From Alphaproteobacteria bacterium (GTDB taxonomy: Bacteria; Pseudomonadota; Alphaproteobacteria; Micropepsales; Micropepsaceae), in NCBI GenBank assembly GCA_016124385.1, contig WGNU01000006.1, positions 434,001 through 498,000 on the forward strand: DNA of 64,000 bases, in the 5' to 3' direction. Below the pieces are notes generated by a model. The model saw nothing but the letters and a program-made list of their open reading frames with translations. It had not been told where the DNA came from and made no database searches. Both the position numbers and the translations under genes were made by a program. Below, piece by piece: positions 35,748 through 44,185 of this stretch; the first letter of the stretch is position 1; every line of letters begins with the position of its first letter.

Positions 35748-36879
35748 TTATTCTGCGTCGGCAGAGGCGTTCTCGCCGGGCCCTTTGACGCGCTGCGCCA
35801 GCGCCGCCGCCATGAAGGCGTCGAGATCACCGTCGAGCACATCATCCGGCGCCGTGCTCTCAACGCCCGTGCGCAGATCCTTCACGAGCTGATAGGGTTG
35901 GAGGACGTAGGAGCGGATCTGGTGGCCCCAACCGATCTCGGTCTTAGCCGCCGCCTCGACGTCCGCCACTTCCTCGCGCCGTTTCAGTTCCGCCTCATAG
36001 AGGCGCGCCTTCAGCATCGCCCAGGCGGTCGCGCGGTTCTTGTGCTGCGAGCGGTCGCTCTGGCACTGGACGACGATGCCGGTCGGGTTGTGCGTGATGC
36101 GGACCGCGCTCTCAGTCTTGTTGACGTGCTGCCCGCCCGCGCCGCTCGCGCGATAGACGTCGATGCGAACGTCCTTCTCGTCCACCTCGATGTCGATCTC
36201 GTCATCGACGACGGGATAGACCCACACACTCGCAAAGCTCGTGTGGCGGCGCGCGTTCGAATCGAACGGGGAAATACGCACCAGCCGGTGCACGCCCGAT
36301 TCCGTCTTCAGCCAGCCATAGGCATTCTCACCCTTGATGTGGATGGTCGCCGATTTGATGCCAGCCTCCTCGCCGGGGCTCTCTTCGATGAGCTCCCAGG
36401 AGCGGCCATGCGCATCCGCCCAGCGCGTGTACATGCGCAAGAGAATCGACGCCCAATCCTGGCTCTCCGTGCCGCCCGCGCCGGCGTGAATTTCGAGATA
36501 GGTCTCGTTCGCGTCCGCCTCGCCGGCGAGCAGGGATTCAAGCTCGGCCGTCTTGGCGGTTTTCGCGACCGCGCGGAGCGAGGCCTCCGCCTCGCTGAGC
36601 GTTTCGGCGTCACCCTCCTCGCTCGCGAGTTCGATGAGATCGACGCTGTCGCGCAGATCGCGCTCGAGCGCGAGGTAGGCGTTGACGGAGGCTTCAAGGC
36701 GCGTGCGCTCGCGCATGACGCGCTGCGCCGCCTTCGGGTCCGACCAGAGATCCGGGTTCTCCGCCTTCGCGTTCAGTTCCGCGAGGCGCCGCTCGGCCGT
36801 CTCCCAGTCAAAGAGACCTCCTTAGCAGGCTCAACGACTGCTCGACGTCATGCACGATGGATTCGAACTCGGCTTTCAT
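35748..36879 (-). CDS. prfB: Peptide chain release factor 2, expressed by +1 programmed frameshift
   Basis: RF2 terminates translation at UGA and UAA. Starting at 36879 ([19 protein letters not shown]...), 23 codons lead to an in-frame TGA at 36810-36808. A +1 slip on CTT continues as [17 protein letters not shown] and then the main frame to 35748, giving 376 residues. The domain blocks are complete: the GGQ motif in [19 protein letters not shown] and the RF2 codon-recognition stretch with SPFD. The mature gene is complement(35748..36809, 36811..36879). It lies 43 bases after the PBP1A stop, the usual alphaproteobacterial order amiC-mrcA-prfB. Confidence 0.96.
36807..36822 (-). promoter_or_regulatory. 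prfB recoding site (SD-like element, slippery CUU, UGA C)
   Basis: On the minus strand the bases read AGGAGG-TCT-CTT-TGA-C. This is the canonical autoregulatory signal: an internal Shine-Dalgarno-like element three bases before the CUU slippery codon, then UGA followed by C. When RF2 is scarce the ribosome slips +1 and makes more RF2. All elements and spacings match E. coli prfB. Confidence 0.96.
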
Positions 36880-36922
36880 GGCCCCAATCTCGCTCGTTCT
36901 CGCGGCAACCGCCAGCGCGGCC

Positions 36923-39382
36923 TCAATAGAGGCCGCCCGTCCCCTCGGTCACGGTGCTAGCAGGCGCAACCGGCCGCGAGCCATAGGCGGCAGGATCATC
37001 GACAACGCCGCTTGCGGCATATTCGCCCTCCACGAGATCGGTGCCCGATTCCGGCGTCTCTCCAGCCTTGAACGCCTCGAGGATCGCATAAGGATCGTCA
37101 GCGCTGGTGGTAAGGCCCGTCTTGCGGTTGACGCGGATGAGCTCGATCCCCGGCGGGATGCGGAACGGAATGGCCGGGCGCGTGCCGACCGCCACCTTCA
37201 TGAAATCGCGGAAGACCGGGGCGGCGACCGCACCGCCCGTTTCACCGCGGCCCATCGGACGGGGCTGGTCGAACCCGATATAAACGCCGGCCACCAGATC
37301 CGGCGCGAAGCCGATGAACCAGGCGTCCTTCTCATCGTTCGTCGTGCCCGTCTTGCCGGCGAGCGGGACGCCCACATCCTTCACCGCCGTGCCGGTGCCG
37401 TATTGGACGACGCCCTGGAGCAGCGAGACGACCTGATAGGCCGTGCGCGCATCGAGCACGTCCTTGCCGGGGCTGGAGAGGGCCGGCTCCTCCTGGCCCT
37501 GCCATTGATCGGCGTTGCACTCGGCGCAGGCGCGGTCGTCGTGACGGTAGATCGTTTCGCCGCTGCGGTTCTGCACGCGGTCGATGAAGGTCGGCTCGAC
37601 GCGCCGGCCCCCATTGGCGAAGACCGCGAACGCGGAGGTGAGCGCAAGGAGCGTCGTGTCCTTCGCGCCGAGCGACATGGCGAGTACGGGTTCCATGTTG
37701 TCCGTCGCGCCCAGGCGTTCCGCATAGCCCGCCACGACATCCATGCCGAGGGCATGGGCAAGGCGCACGGTCATCAGGTTGCGCGAGAGCGAGAGGCCGA
37801 CGCGCAGCGTCGTCGGCCCAAGGAAATTGTGGGAGTAGTTCTCCGGCTTCCAGAGCGGAAGGCCGGGGCCCTGCTCAATCACGAAGGGCGCGTCCATGAC
37901 GATCGAGGACGGCGTATAGCCGTGATCGAGGGCGGCGGCATAGACGATCGGCTTGAAGGTCGAGCCGGTCTGGCGCAGCGCCTGCGTCGCGCGGTTGAAC
38001 TCGCTCTTGAAGTAGCTGAAGCCGCCGACCGCGGCGAGCACGCGGCCCGTATGCGGATCGAGCGCGACAAGCGCCCCATTTACGGCCGGCACTTGGCGCA
38101 GCAGATAGGTCGCATCGCCCTCGGCGCGGCGCTCGACATAGACGACGTCGCCAGCGCCCAGGATGTCGGACGCCTTGGTGGGCGCCGCGCCGACCGAGCG
38201 GTCGGAGATAAAGGGCTTTGCCCAATTCATGCCGTCGAAGGGAATGACGCCCTGGCTTCCATCCTCAAGACCAATGATCGCGGAATTGTCGTCGCGCAGG
38301 CGCGTGACGACCGCGAGCGTCCATTCGGTCACGTCGGCCAGGCGGGGAACCTCGCTTAGCCGCTTCTCCCAGCCTTCGCCGAGATCGATCTTGGAGACGG
38401 GTCCGCGCCAACCGTGGCGCTGGTCATAGGCGATGAGGCCCGTGCGGAGGGCCGCAAGGCCCGCGGCTTGCAACTTCGGGTCGACCGTCGAGCGCACGAC
38501 GAGCCCGCCGTCATACAGACTCTGCTCCCCATAGCGCTGCATGATGGTGCGGCGCACTTCCTCGGCGAAATACTCCACCTCGGCGTTCTGAGTGCCGGGC
38601 GGACGCATCTGAACATGGAGCGGATCCTCCATCGCGGCCTTGGCCTCGGAAGGGGTGATGTAGCCATTCTCGAGCATCTGGCCGATCACCCAATTGCGGC
38701 GCTCGATGCCGCGCTCCCGGGCGCGGATGGGGTGATAATTGTTCGGCGCCTTGGGCAGGGCGGCGAGATAGGCCATCTCGGCAACCGACAATTCGGTCAA
38801 AGCCTTATCGAAATAATTTAATGCGGCCGCTGCAACGCCGTAGGAGCCGCTACCGAGATAGATTTCGTTCAGATAGAGCTCGAGGATCTTCTTCTTGGGG
38901 TAGGCGTCCTCGATACGAAACGCGAGCAGGGCTTCCTTGATCTTGCGGTCGATGCTGACCTCGCTCGACAAGAGGAAGTTCTTCGCGACCTGCTGGGTGA
39001 TGGTCGAGGCGCCCTCGAGGCGCCGGCCCTGCAGGTAGTTGTTGACGTTGTCGAACGAGGCGCGGACGACGCCCCAGAAATCGACGCCGGGATGCTCGTA
39101 GAAGTTCTTGTCCTCGGCGGAGAGGAACGCCTCGATCACGCGGGGCGGAATATCCTCGATCGGGACGAACAGCCGGCGTTCGCGGGCGAACTCGGCAACG
39201 AGACTGCCGTCGCCGGCATGGACGCGCGTCGTCGTCGGCGGCTCGTAGCGCTGGAGGGCCTGATAGTCCGGCAGGTCGGCGACGAGCGCATAGACATAGA
39301 GCCCGGCCGCGATCGCGACGCCCAGGGCGGCGACGAGCGCAAAGCCGCTCAGATAGAGAAAAATGCGCAATGCCAGCGACAT
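36923..39382 (-). CDS. mrcA: Penicillin-binding protein 1A
   Basis: A bifunctional peptidoglycan glycosyltransferase/transpeptidase of 819 residues anchored by an N-terminal transmembrane helix (about 5-34). The glycosyltransferase catalytic glutamate is Glu90 in SAEDKNFYEHPG, with EGASTITQQVAKN and RKIKEALLA following. The OB-like PBP1A insert comes next (around 330-415). The transpeptidase has the nucleophile Ser474 in STFK (474-477), SRN (533-535) and KTGT (677-680). Length and order are standard. It lies downstream of the amidase gene (129-base gap) and just before prfB. Confidence 0.97.
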   Translation of the reverse strand: MSLALRIFLYLSGFALVAALGVAIAAGLYVYALVADLPDYQALQRYEPPTTTRVHAGDGSLVAEFARERRLFVPIEDIPPRVIEAFLSAEDKNFYEHPGVDFWGVVRASFDNVNNYLQGRRLEGASTITQQVAKNFLLSSEVSIDRKIKEALLAFRIEDAYPKKKILELYLNEIYLGSGSYGVAAAALNYFDKALTELSVAEMAYLAALPKAPNNYHPIRARERGIERRNWVIGQMLENGYITPSEAKAAMEDPLHVQMRPPGTQNAEVEYFAEEVRRTIMQRYGEQSLYDGGLVVRSTVDPKLQAAGLAALRTGLIAYDQRHGWRGPVSKIDLGEGWEKRLSEVPRLADVTEWTLAVVTRLRDDNSAIIGLEDGSQGVIPFDGMNWAKPFISDRSVGAAPTKASDILGAGDVVYVERRAEGDATYLLRQVPAVNGALVALDPHTGRVLAAVGGFSYFKSEFNRATQALRQTGSTFKPIVYAAALDHGYTPSSIVMDAPFVIEQGPGLPLWKPENYSHNFLGPTTLRVGLSLSRNLMTVRLAHALGMDVVAGYAERLGATDNMEPVLAMSLGAKDTTLLALTSAFAVFANGGRRVEPTFIDRVQNRSGETIYRHDDRACAECNADQWQGQEEPALSSPGKDVLDARTAYQVVSLLQGVVQYGTGTAVKDVGVPLAGKTGTTNDEKDAWFIGFAPDLVAGVYIGFDQPRPMGRGETGGAVAAPVFRDFMKVAVGTRPAIPFRIPPGIELIRVNRKTGLTTSADDPYAILEAFKAGETPESGTDLVEGEYAASGVVDDPAAYGSRPVAPASTVTEGTGGLY

Positions 39383-39511
39383 ATCGCCCTTTCCTTAAGT
39401 CACCTGGGATGAAGGGCGGTCGGCTCTCCCAGCCTTCCCCTCACCTGAGCCCTCTTGCGGCCCGCCCAACCGGCCACGTTGCAGCGCACCATAACGGGCG
39501 ATCTTGGCCAA

Positions 39512-40816
39512 TCAATGGCCTTTCTCGGCCTCGGTTTCCGCTTCGATCGCGGCGTGCGCCTCCACCGGCCCGGTGATGGTTTGCGCCGCACGCACCTTCT
39601 CGAAATATAGATCGGTCGCGCGCACCATGGCTGCCGCCACGCGCGCGCGCCATTCGGCGGAGCCCAGATCCGCCTCGTCCTCGCGGTTCGACAGGAACCC
39701 GAGTTCGACCAGAACCGAGGGCACGTCCGGCGCCTTCAAGACGACGAAACCGGCATAGCGATGCGGCCGCGTCACGATGGGCGTCGCCTGCGACAACTCC
39801 GGCGTCAGGGCGCGCGCGTACATCGTCGAAAAATTCTTCGTCTCGCGCATCGCAAGGCCAATCAGGATCTCGCGAACGAGGCCCGTTTCGTCCGTCAGGT
39901 CGGCGCCCGCGATAATGTCCGACGCGTTTTCGGATCGCGCGAGCGCCTCCGCCTCACGGTCCGAAGCGGTCTCGGAGAGCGTATAGACCGAGGCGCCGCG
40001 CACGCGCGGCTTGTCGATCGAATCGGCGTGCAGCGAAATGAAAAGGTCCGCCCGCGCGCGCCGCGCGATCGCCACCCGCTCGCGCAAATCAAGGAAGACG
40101 TCGCTGTCGCGCGTCATGACGATCTCGTAGCGGTCCGTTTTGCGCAGCGCGTCGCGCAGCGATTGCGCGGCGGCGAGCGCGACGTCCTTTTCAACCTGCC
40201 CGCCCGTGCCGCGCGCGCCGGAATCAACGCCGCCGTGCCCGGCATCGATCACGATGACGGGCTTGCGGCCCGGATCATTGGCAAGGAGACCGGCGCCGAC
40301 GGGCGGCTCCTCCTCGATCAAGGCTGCGATCGGATCGTCCGGCCAGCCGGCCGCCTTCTCGAAGACGTCCTGGCTGGTCGCGGCCAGATCGATCACGAGG
40401 CGCGCTGGGCGGTCAGCGGCCGGTGGGAGCACGAAATCGCTGTTGATCCGCGCGGGCTTCCACAGATCGAGGACGATGCGCGAGGTGCCGGCCCGAAAGC
40501 GGCCAAACCGGAAGGCCTTGACGAGGCCTTGGCCCGTCAGCCCAGTGCCGGCCGGCAGGCGCCAATCGACCTCCGGCAGCTCGATCACCACGCGATTGGG
40601 GTTGGCGAGCGTGAAGACGCGGTAGGTGGTCGTCGCCGAGAGGCCGACGACGAACCGGGTCTTGTCCGGGTGTTCGCCCAGCCGGGCGCTCGTCGCCATC
40701 AAGGGCGCCGCGGCTTCGGCCGCCAGGCTCACGCCCGCTGAGGCCAGCCAGCCAGCCGCGATCGCGGCGATGACGACGCTCGGACGGTACCATCTGGGGG
40801 GTTCCCCGGCCACCAC
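39512..40816 (-). CDS. amiC: N-acetylmuramoyl-L-alanine amidase, AMIN + Amidase_3
   Basis: A periplasmic zinc amidase of 434 residues that cleaves stem peptides from glycan strands, needed for daughter-cell separation. A signal peptide (about 1-33, ending SLAAE) is followed by an AMIN septal-targeting domain (about 45-150) and the catalytic domain (about 200-410). The zinc ligands are in VIVIDAGHGGVDSGARG and LFISLHADSI, and ELGFLSNRED carries the catalytic glutamate. The C-terminus is Glu/Ala-rich. It is divergent from rne and leads the amiC-mrcA-prfB run. Confidence 0.93.
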   Translation of the reverse strand: MVAGEPPRWYRPSVVIAAIAAGWLASAGVSLAAEAAAPLMATSARLGEHPDKTRFVVGLSATTTYRVFTLANPNRVVIELPEVDWRLPAGTGLTGQGLVKAFRFGRFRAGTSRIVLDLWKPARINSDFVLPPAADRPARLVIDLAATSQDVFEKAAGWPDDPIAALIEEEPPVGAGLLANDPGRKPVIVIDAGHGGVDSGARGTGGQVEKDVALAAAQSLRDALRKTDRYEIVMTRDSDVFLDLRERVAIARRARADLFISLHADSIDKPRVRGASVYTLSETASDREAEALARSENASDIIAGADLTDETGLVREILIGLAMRETKNFSTMYARALTPELSQATPIVTRPHRYAGFVVLKAPDVPSVLVELGFLSNREDEADLGSAEWRARVAAAMVRATDLYFEKVRAAQTITGPVEAHAAIEAETEAEKGH

Positions 40817-41353
40817 GCGCTCCTCGGAGGGACAGCCCTTAGAATCTCGCCCTCAACGTAAAGAAAACGTTACGCTTTGTCTCGGCCGCCGCCGTCACGG
40901 CACGCGAAATTACATTGAGCCCTTGCAGCCAGCGGGCCGATCGCTTTAGAAGTTTGTTACCATGGACGTGGTGGGATCCGAACCGGGTCAAGCACGCGCC
41001 CATTCCGCATGCGGCGCGGCGCACGACAGGCCCTCAGGGCCCCACAACCCCGCCCTCTGCTGGCACGTCTCGATCGACAATGAGGGCGACTTCGGGTCGC
41101 CAGATCGGACGTGTGGAACGCCCGAAACGGTCAATTTTGACCAACAGGAGTGCAGCGTCGACGATGCGAGTCATGTGTGGACAACGAGGTCCGAACCGGC
41201 GCCCTTCGCGACGGTCTAGCCTCGTCGCCGACGTCGACCGCTCCGCTCCCCCGCCTTCTCGCAATCCCGAGCGCGCGCCCGGCCTTCACGGCCTTGATTC
41301 GCGCGCCGTCGTCGCGGCGGCAGCGCCGCGCGCAGCACCCAAGGATTCTCCCC
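40817..41353 (+). other. Long leader/promoter region of rne
   Basis: A 537-base divergent gap between amiC and rne without a convincing gene. A candidate promoter for rne is TTGCAG (40923-40928), 17 bases, TTAGAA (40946-40951). This would give an untranslated leader of nearly 400 bases. It contains small GC hairpins such as GGCCC-TCA-GGGCC (41029-41041). RNase E genes commonly have long structured leaders through which RNase E cleaves its own mRNA; that role here is inference. The rne frame is open back to about 41150, but the family N-terminus starts at 41354. Confidence 0.5.
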
Positions 41354-44185
41354 ATGCCCAAGAAAATGTTGATCGATGCCAGCCACCCGGAAGAAACGCG
41401 GATGGTGGTCGTCGACGGATCGCGGATCGACGACTTCGACTTCGAATCACTCTCAAAGAAGCCGCTTAAAGGGAACATCTATCTGGCGAAAGTGACGCGC
41501 GTCGAGCCGTCGCTGCAGGCCGCGTTCGTCGAATATGGCGGGAACCGCCACGGCTTCCTCGCCTTCTCCGAGATCCACCCCGACTACTACCAGATCCCGG
41601 TTGCCGACCGTCAGGCGCTGATCGAGGCGCGGCGCGCCGAGGAGCGTTCGGCGAGCGATGACGAGGACGACGACGAGGCGGACAACCGCGGAACGCCGTC
41701 AGCCACCAGCGAGGCCGAGGCATCCGTTCCGGACGACGATGACGACGCGGCGCCCGCGGAAGCCTTCCCCGACGTGGCGGCAATGCCCGCTGAGGCCGAC
41801 GCGTTCCTGAGCGCGGTCGAGGATGTCGCGGCCGCCGAGGACGACGATGAGGACAGCGAGCCGGCGAACGTCTCGGAAGTCGCCACCGGCAACGAAGAGG
41901 TCGAATCGCTCGGCGGCGAAGCCGGCAGCGACGACGAAGAAGACGACGACGAGGACGAGGACGAGGACGAGGACGATCAGGATGGCGACGAGGACGTCGA
42001 GGCGCTCGCCTCGGCCGAGCCCACCGCCGATGCGCCGGCCGAGACGGCCCGCGACGGCGGCTCGCGCGGTCGCCAACGCCGCGACGGGCGCGGCAAGGGA
42101 TCGCGCAGCCGTCCGCGCAGCCCCGCGCGCAATGTCCGCGCCTACAAGATCCAGGAAGTCATCAAGAGGCGCCAGATCCTGCTCGTTCAGGTGGTGAAGG
42201 AAGAGCGCGGCACGAAAGGCGCGGCACTGACGAGCTATCTCTCGCTCGCGGGGCGCTATTGCGTCCTCATGCCGAACACGCCGCGCGGCGGCGGCATCAG
42301 CCGCAAGATCACCGCGCAGAACGACCGCCGGCGGTTGAAAGACATCGCGGGCGCGCTCGACGTGCCGGACGGCATGGGCGTCATCGTGCGCACCGCCGGC
42401 GCTTCGCGCACGACGCAGGAAATCTCCCGCGACTACGAATATCTCCTGCGGCTGTGGGAGACGGTTCGCGAGACGACGCTCAATTCCACCGCGCCCGCGC
42501 TCATCTACGAGGAAGGCAACCTCATCAAACGCGCGATCCGCGACCACGTGACCAAGGACACCGACGAGATCGTCGTCGAAGGGGCCGAGGCCTTCGCCGA
42601 GGCGACCGAGTTCATGGGCATGTTGATGCCCGAGGCGAGCCTGCCGGTGCGGGCTCACAAAGGCCGAACGCCGCTCTTCCAGTCGCACGGCGTCGAGGCC
42701 GCGCTCGATGCGATGTTCAGCCCGAAAGTGCAGCTGCGCTCGGGCGGCTATGTCGTCATCAACGTGACCGAAGCGCTGGTCGCGATCGACGTGAACTCGG
42801 GCAAGGCGACGCGCGAGCATTCGATCGAGGAAACCGCGCTCAAGACGAATCTCGAGGCAGCCGAGGAGATCGCGCGGCAATTGCGCCTGCGCGACATGGC
42901 GGGCCTCATCGTCATCGACTTCATCGACATGGACGAGACGCGCAACAACCGCGCGGTCGAGAAACGCCTGAAGGATTGTCTGCGGCATGACCGTGCCCGC
43001 ATCCAGGTGGGCCGGATCAGCCTCTTTGGGCTCCTTGAGATGTCGCGGCAGCGGCTGCGCGCGGGCGTGCTGGAGGGATCGAGCGTGCCGTGCCCGCATT
43101 GCCAGGGCTCTGGCATGATCCGCTCCGTCGAGAGCATGGCGCTGCGGATCCTGCGCGCGATCGAGGAGAGCGGCGCGAAGAACCGCTCACGCGCCATCAC
43201 CGTGCGCGCGATGCCGGACGTGATCGCCTATCTGCTCAACCAGAAACGCCACGAGCTTGCCGAAACCGAGATGCGCACGGAGCTCTCGGTCTATGCGCAG
43301 GCGGATGCGAGCCTTGGCACCTCCGAGTTCGCGATCGATGCGGGCGTGCCCGCGACGATGCGCGCGCGGCGCGCTGAGACCGGCGCGATCGGTCCACAGA
43401 CCGGCCTTGATAGCCTCATCGAGACGCCGTTCGGCGAGGTCATCGAGGCGACCGCGACCATCGCGGACGACGAGGACGCCGCCGAGGTCATGGCCGGCTC
43501 CGCCGCCGCGGACGAGAATGGCGATGCGGAACGTCCGTCCCGCCGCCGGCGGCGCCGGCGGCGGCGGTCGTCATCGGAAGGCGCGGCCGAGGCCGCGTCC
43601 GATGACGCCGCGAACGACAGCGACGAGGGTGCCGAGAGTGAGGCGGTTGCCGCCGCAACGCCAGAGGCCGGCGAGGACGATTCCGAGCGCCGGCGTCGCC
43701 GCCGGGGACGGCGCGGCGGTCGGCGTCATCGCCGCGACGATCATGACACCGCATCAGCGGGTGATCCCTTCCCGCCAGCCGCGGATGCTGCGGGCGAGGA
43801 TCCCTTCCCGATGCCCTTCGACAAAGAACGGGACGAATCCGCGCCCTTGACGAACGGCGCTGGCGGGCATCCTTCCGCCGCCGAGGAACCGGCTCCCGCC
43901 GCGTCACCACGCGAAGCCGAGGACGACGTCGCACCGCTCAGCGTCGTCGCCGCGCCGCGTCCGGCCCCGAGCGCCAGCGAACCGCGGCCAGAAGGGCGCT
44001 CGACGCTCGCGGCGCTGTTCGGGTTTGGCGCCCGGCCGCAGCCCCGCGAGACGGTCGCCCCGCCCCCGGTCGCCGAGCCCACCGAGACCAAGGCGGCGCC
44101 GGAACCCGAGCCGGAGCCCGTGCGCGAGCCCGAGAAGGAATCGCTAGAACCGCCGCGTCGGGGGTGGTGGCAGCGGCGCGGCTAG
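41354..44185 (+). CDS. rne: Ribonuclease E
   Basis: The main endoribonuclease for mRNA decay and rRNA/tRNA maturation and core of the degradosome, 943 residues. The N-terminus MPKKMLIDASHPEETR is standard. The S1 domain (about 35-300) is split by an insertion of about 165 residues: a very acidic stretch (about 95-225) then a basic one (about 228-260). The catalytic DNase I-like part has IDVNSGKATREHS and VIDFIDMDE. The zinc-link CPHCQGSG lies near residue 580. The C-terminal third is disordered with Arg-rich blocks and ends PPRRGWWQRRG; the GWW at 937-939 matches the motif that binds PNPase in Caulobacter. The last 42 bases overlap the convergent gene. Confidence 0.96.
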   Translation: MPKKMLIDASHPEETRMVVVDGSRIDDFDFESLSKKPLKGNIYLAKVTRVEPSLQAAFVEYGGNRHGFLAFSEIHPDYYQIPVADRQALIEARRAEERSASDDEDDDEADNRGTPSATSEAEASVPDDDDDAAPAEAFPDVAAMPAEADAFLSAVEDVAAAEDDDEDSEPANVSEVATGNEEVESLGGEAGSDDEEDDDEDEDEDEDDQDGDEDVEALASAEPTADAPAETARDGGSRGRQRRDGRGKGSRSRPRSPARNVRAYKIQEVIKRRQILLVQVVKEERGTKGAALTSYLSLAGRYCVLMPNTPRGGGISRKITAQNDRRRLKDIAGALDVPDGMGVIVRTAGASRTTQEISRDYEYLLRLWETVRETTLNSTAPALIYEEGNLIKRAIRDHVTKDTDEIVVEGAEAFAEATEFMGMLMPEASLPVRAHKGRTPLFQSHGVEAALDAMFSPKVQLRSGGYVVINVTEALVAIDVNSGKATREHSIEETALKTNLEAAEEIARQLRLRDMAGLIVIDFIDMDETRNNRAVEKRLKDCLRHDRARIQVGRISLFGLLEMSRQRLRAGVLEGSSVPCPHCQGSGMIRSVESMALRILRAIEESGAKNRSRAITVRAMPDVIAYLLNQKRHELAETEMRTELSVYAQADASLGTSEFAIDAGVPATMRARRAETGAIGPQTGLDSLIETPFGEVIEATATIADDEDAAEVMAGSAAADENGDAERPSRRRRRRRRRSSSEGAAEAASDDAANDSDEGAESEAVAAATPEAGEDDSERRRRRRGRRGGRRHRRDDHDTASAGDPFPPAADAAGEDPFPMPFDKERDESAPLTNGAGGHPSAAEEPAPAASPREAEDDVAPLSVVAAPRPAPSASEPRPEGRSTLAALFGFGARPQPRETVAPPPVAEPTETKAAPEPEPEPVREPEKESLEPPRRGWWQRRG

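Noticed and set aside
36717-36879. prfB as a frameshifted pseudogene or sequencing error
   Set aside because: The stop is at the canonical recoding site with all required elements, so the break is programmed.
41150-41353. Longer N-terminus for RNase E
   Set aside because: The family start MPKKMLID is at 41354. The upstream residues are Arg/Ala/Pro shadow sequence with no ribosome site.
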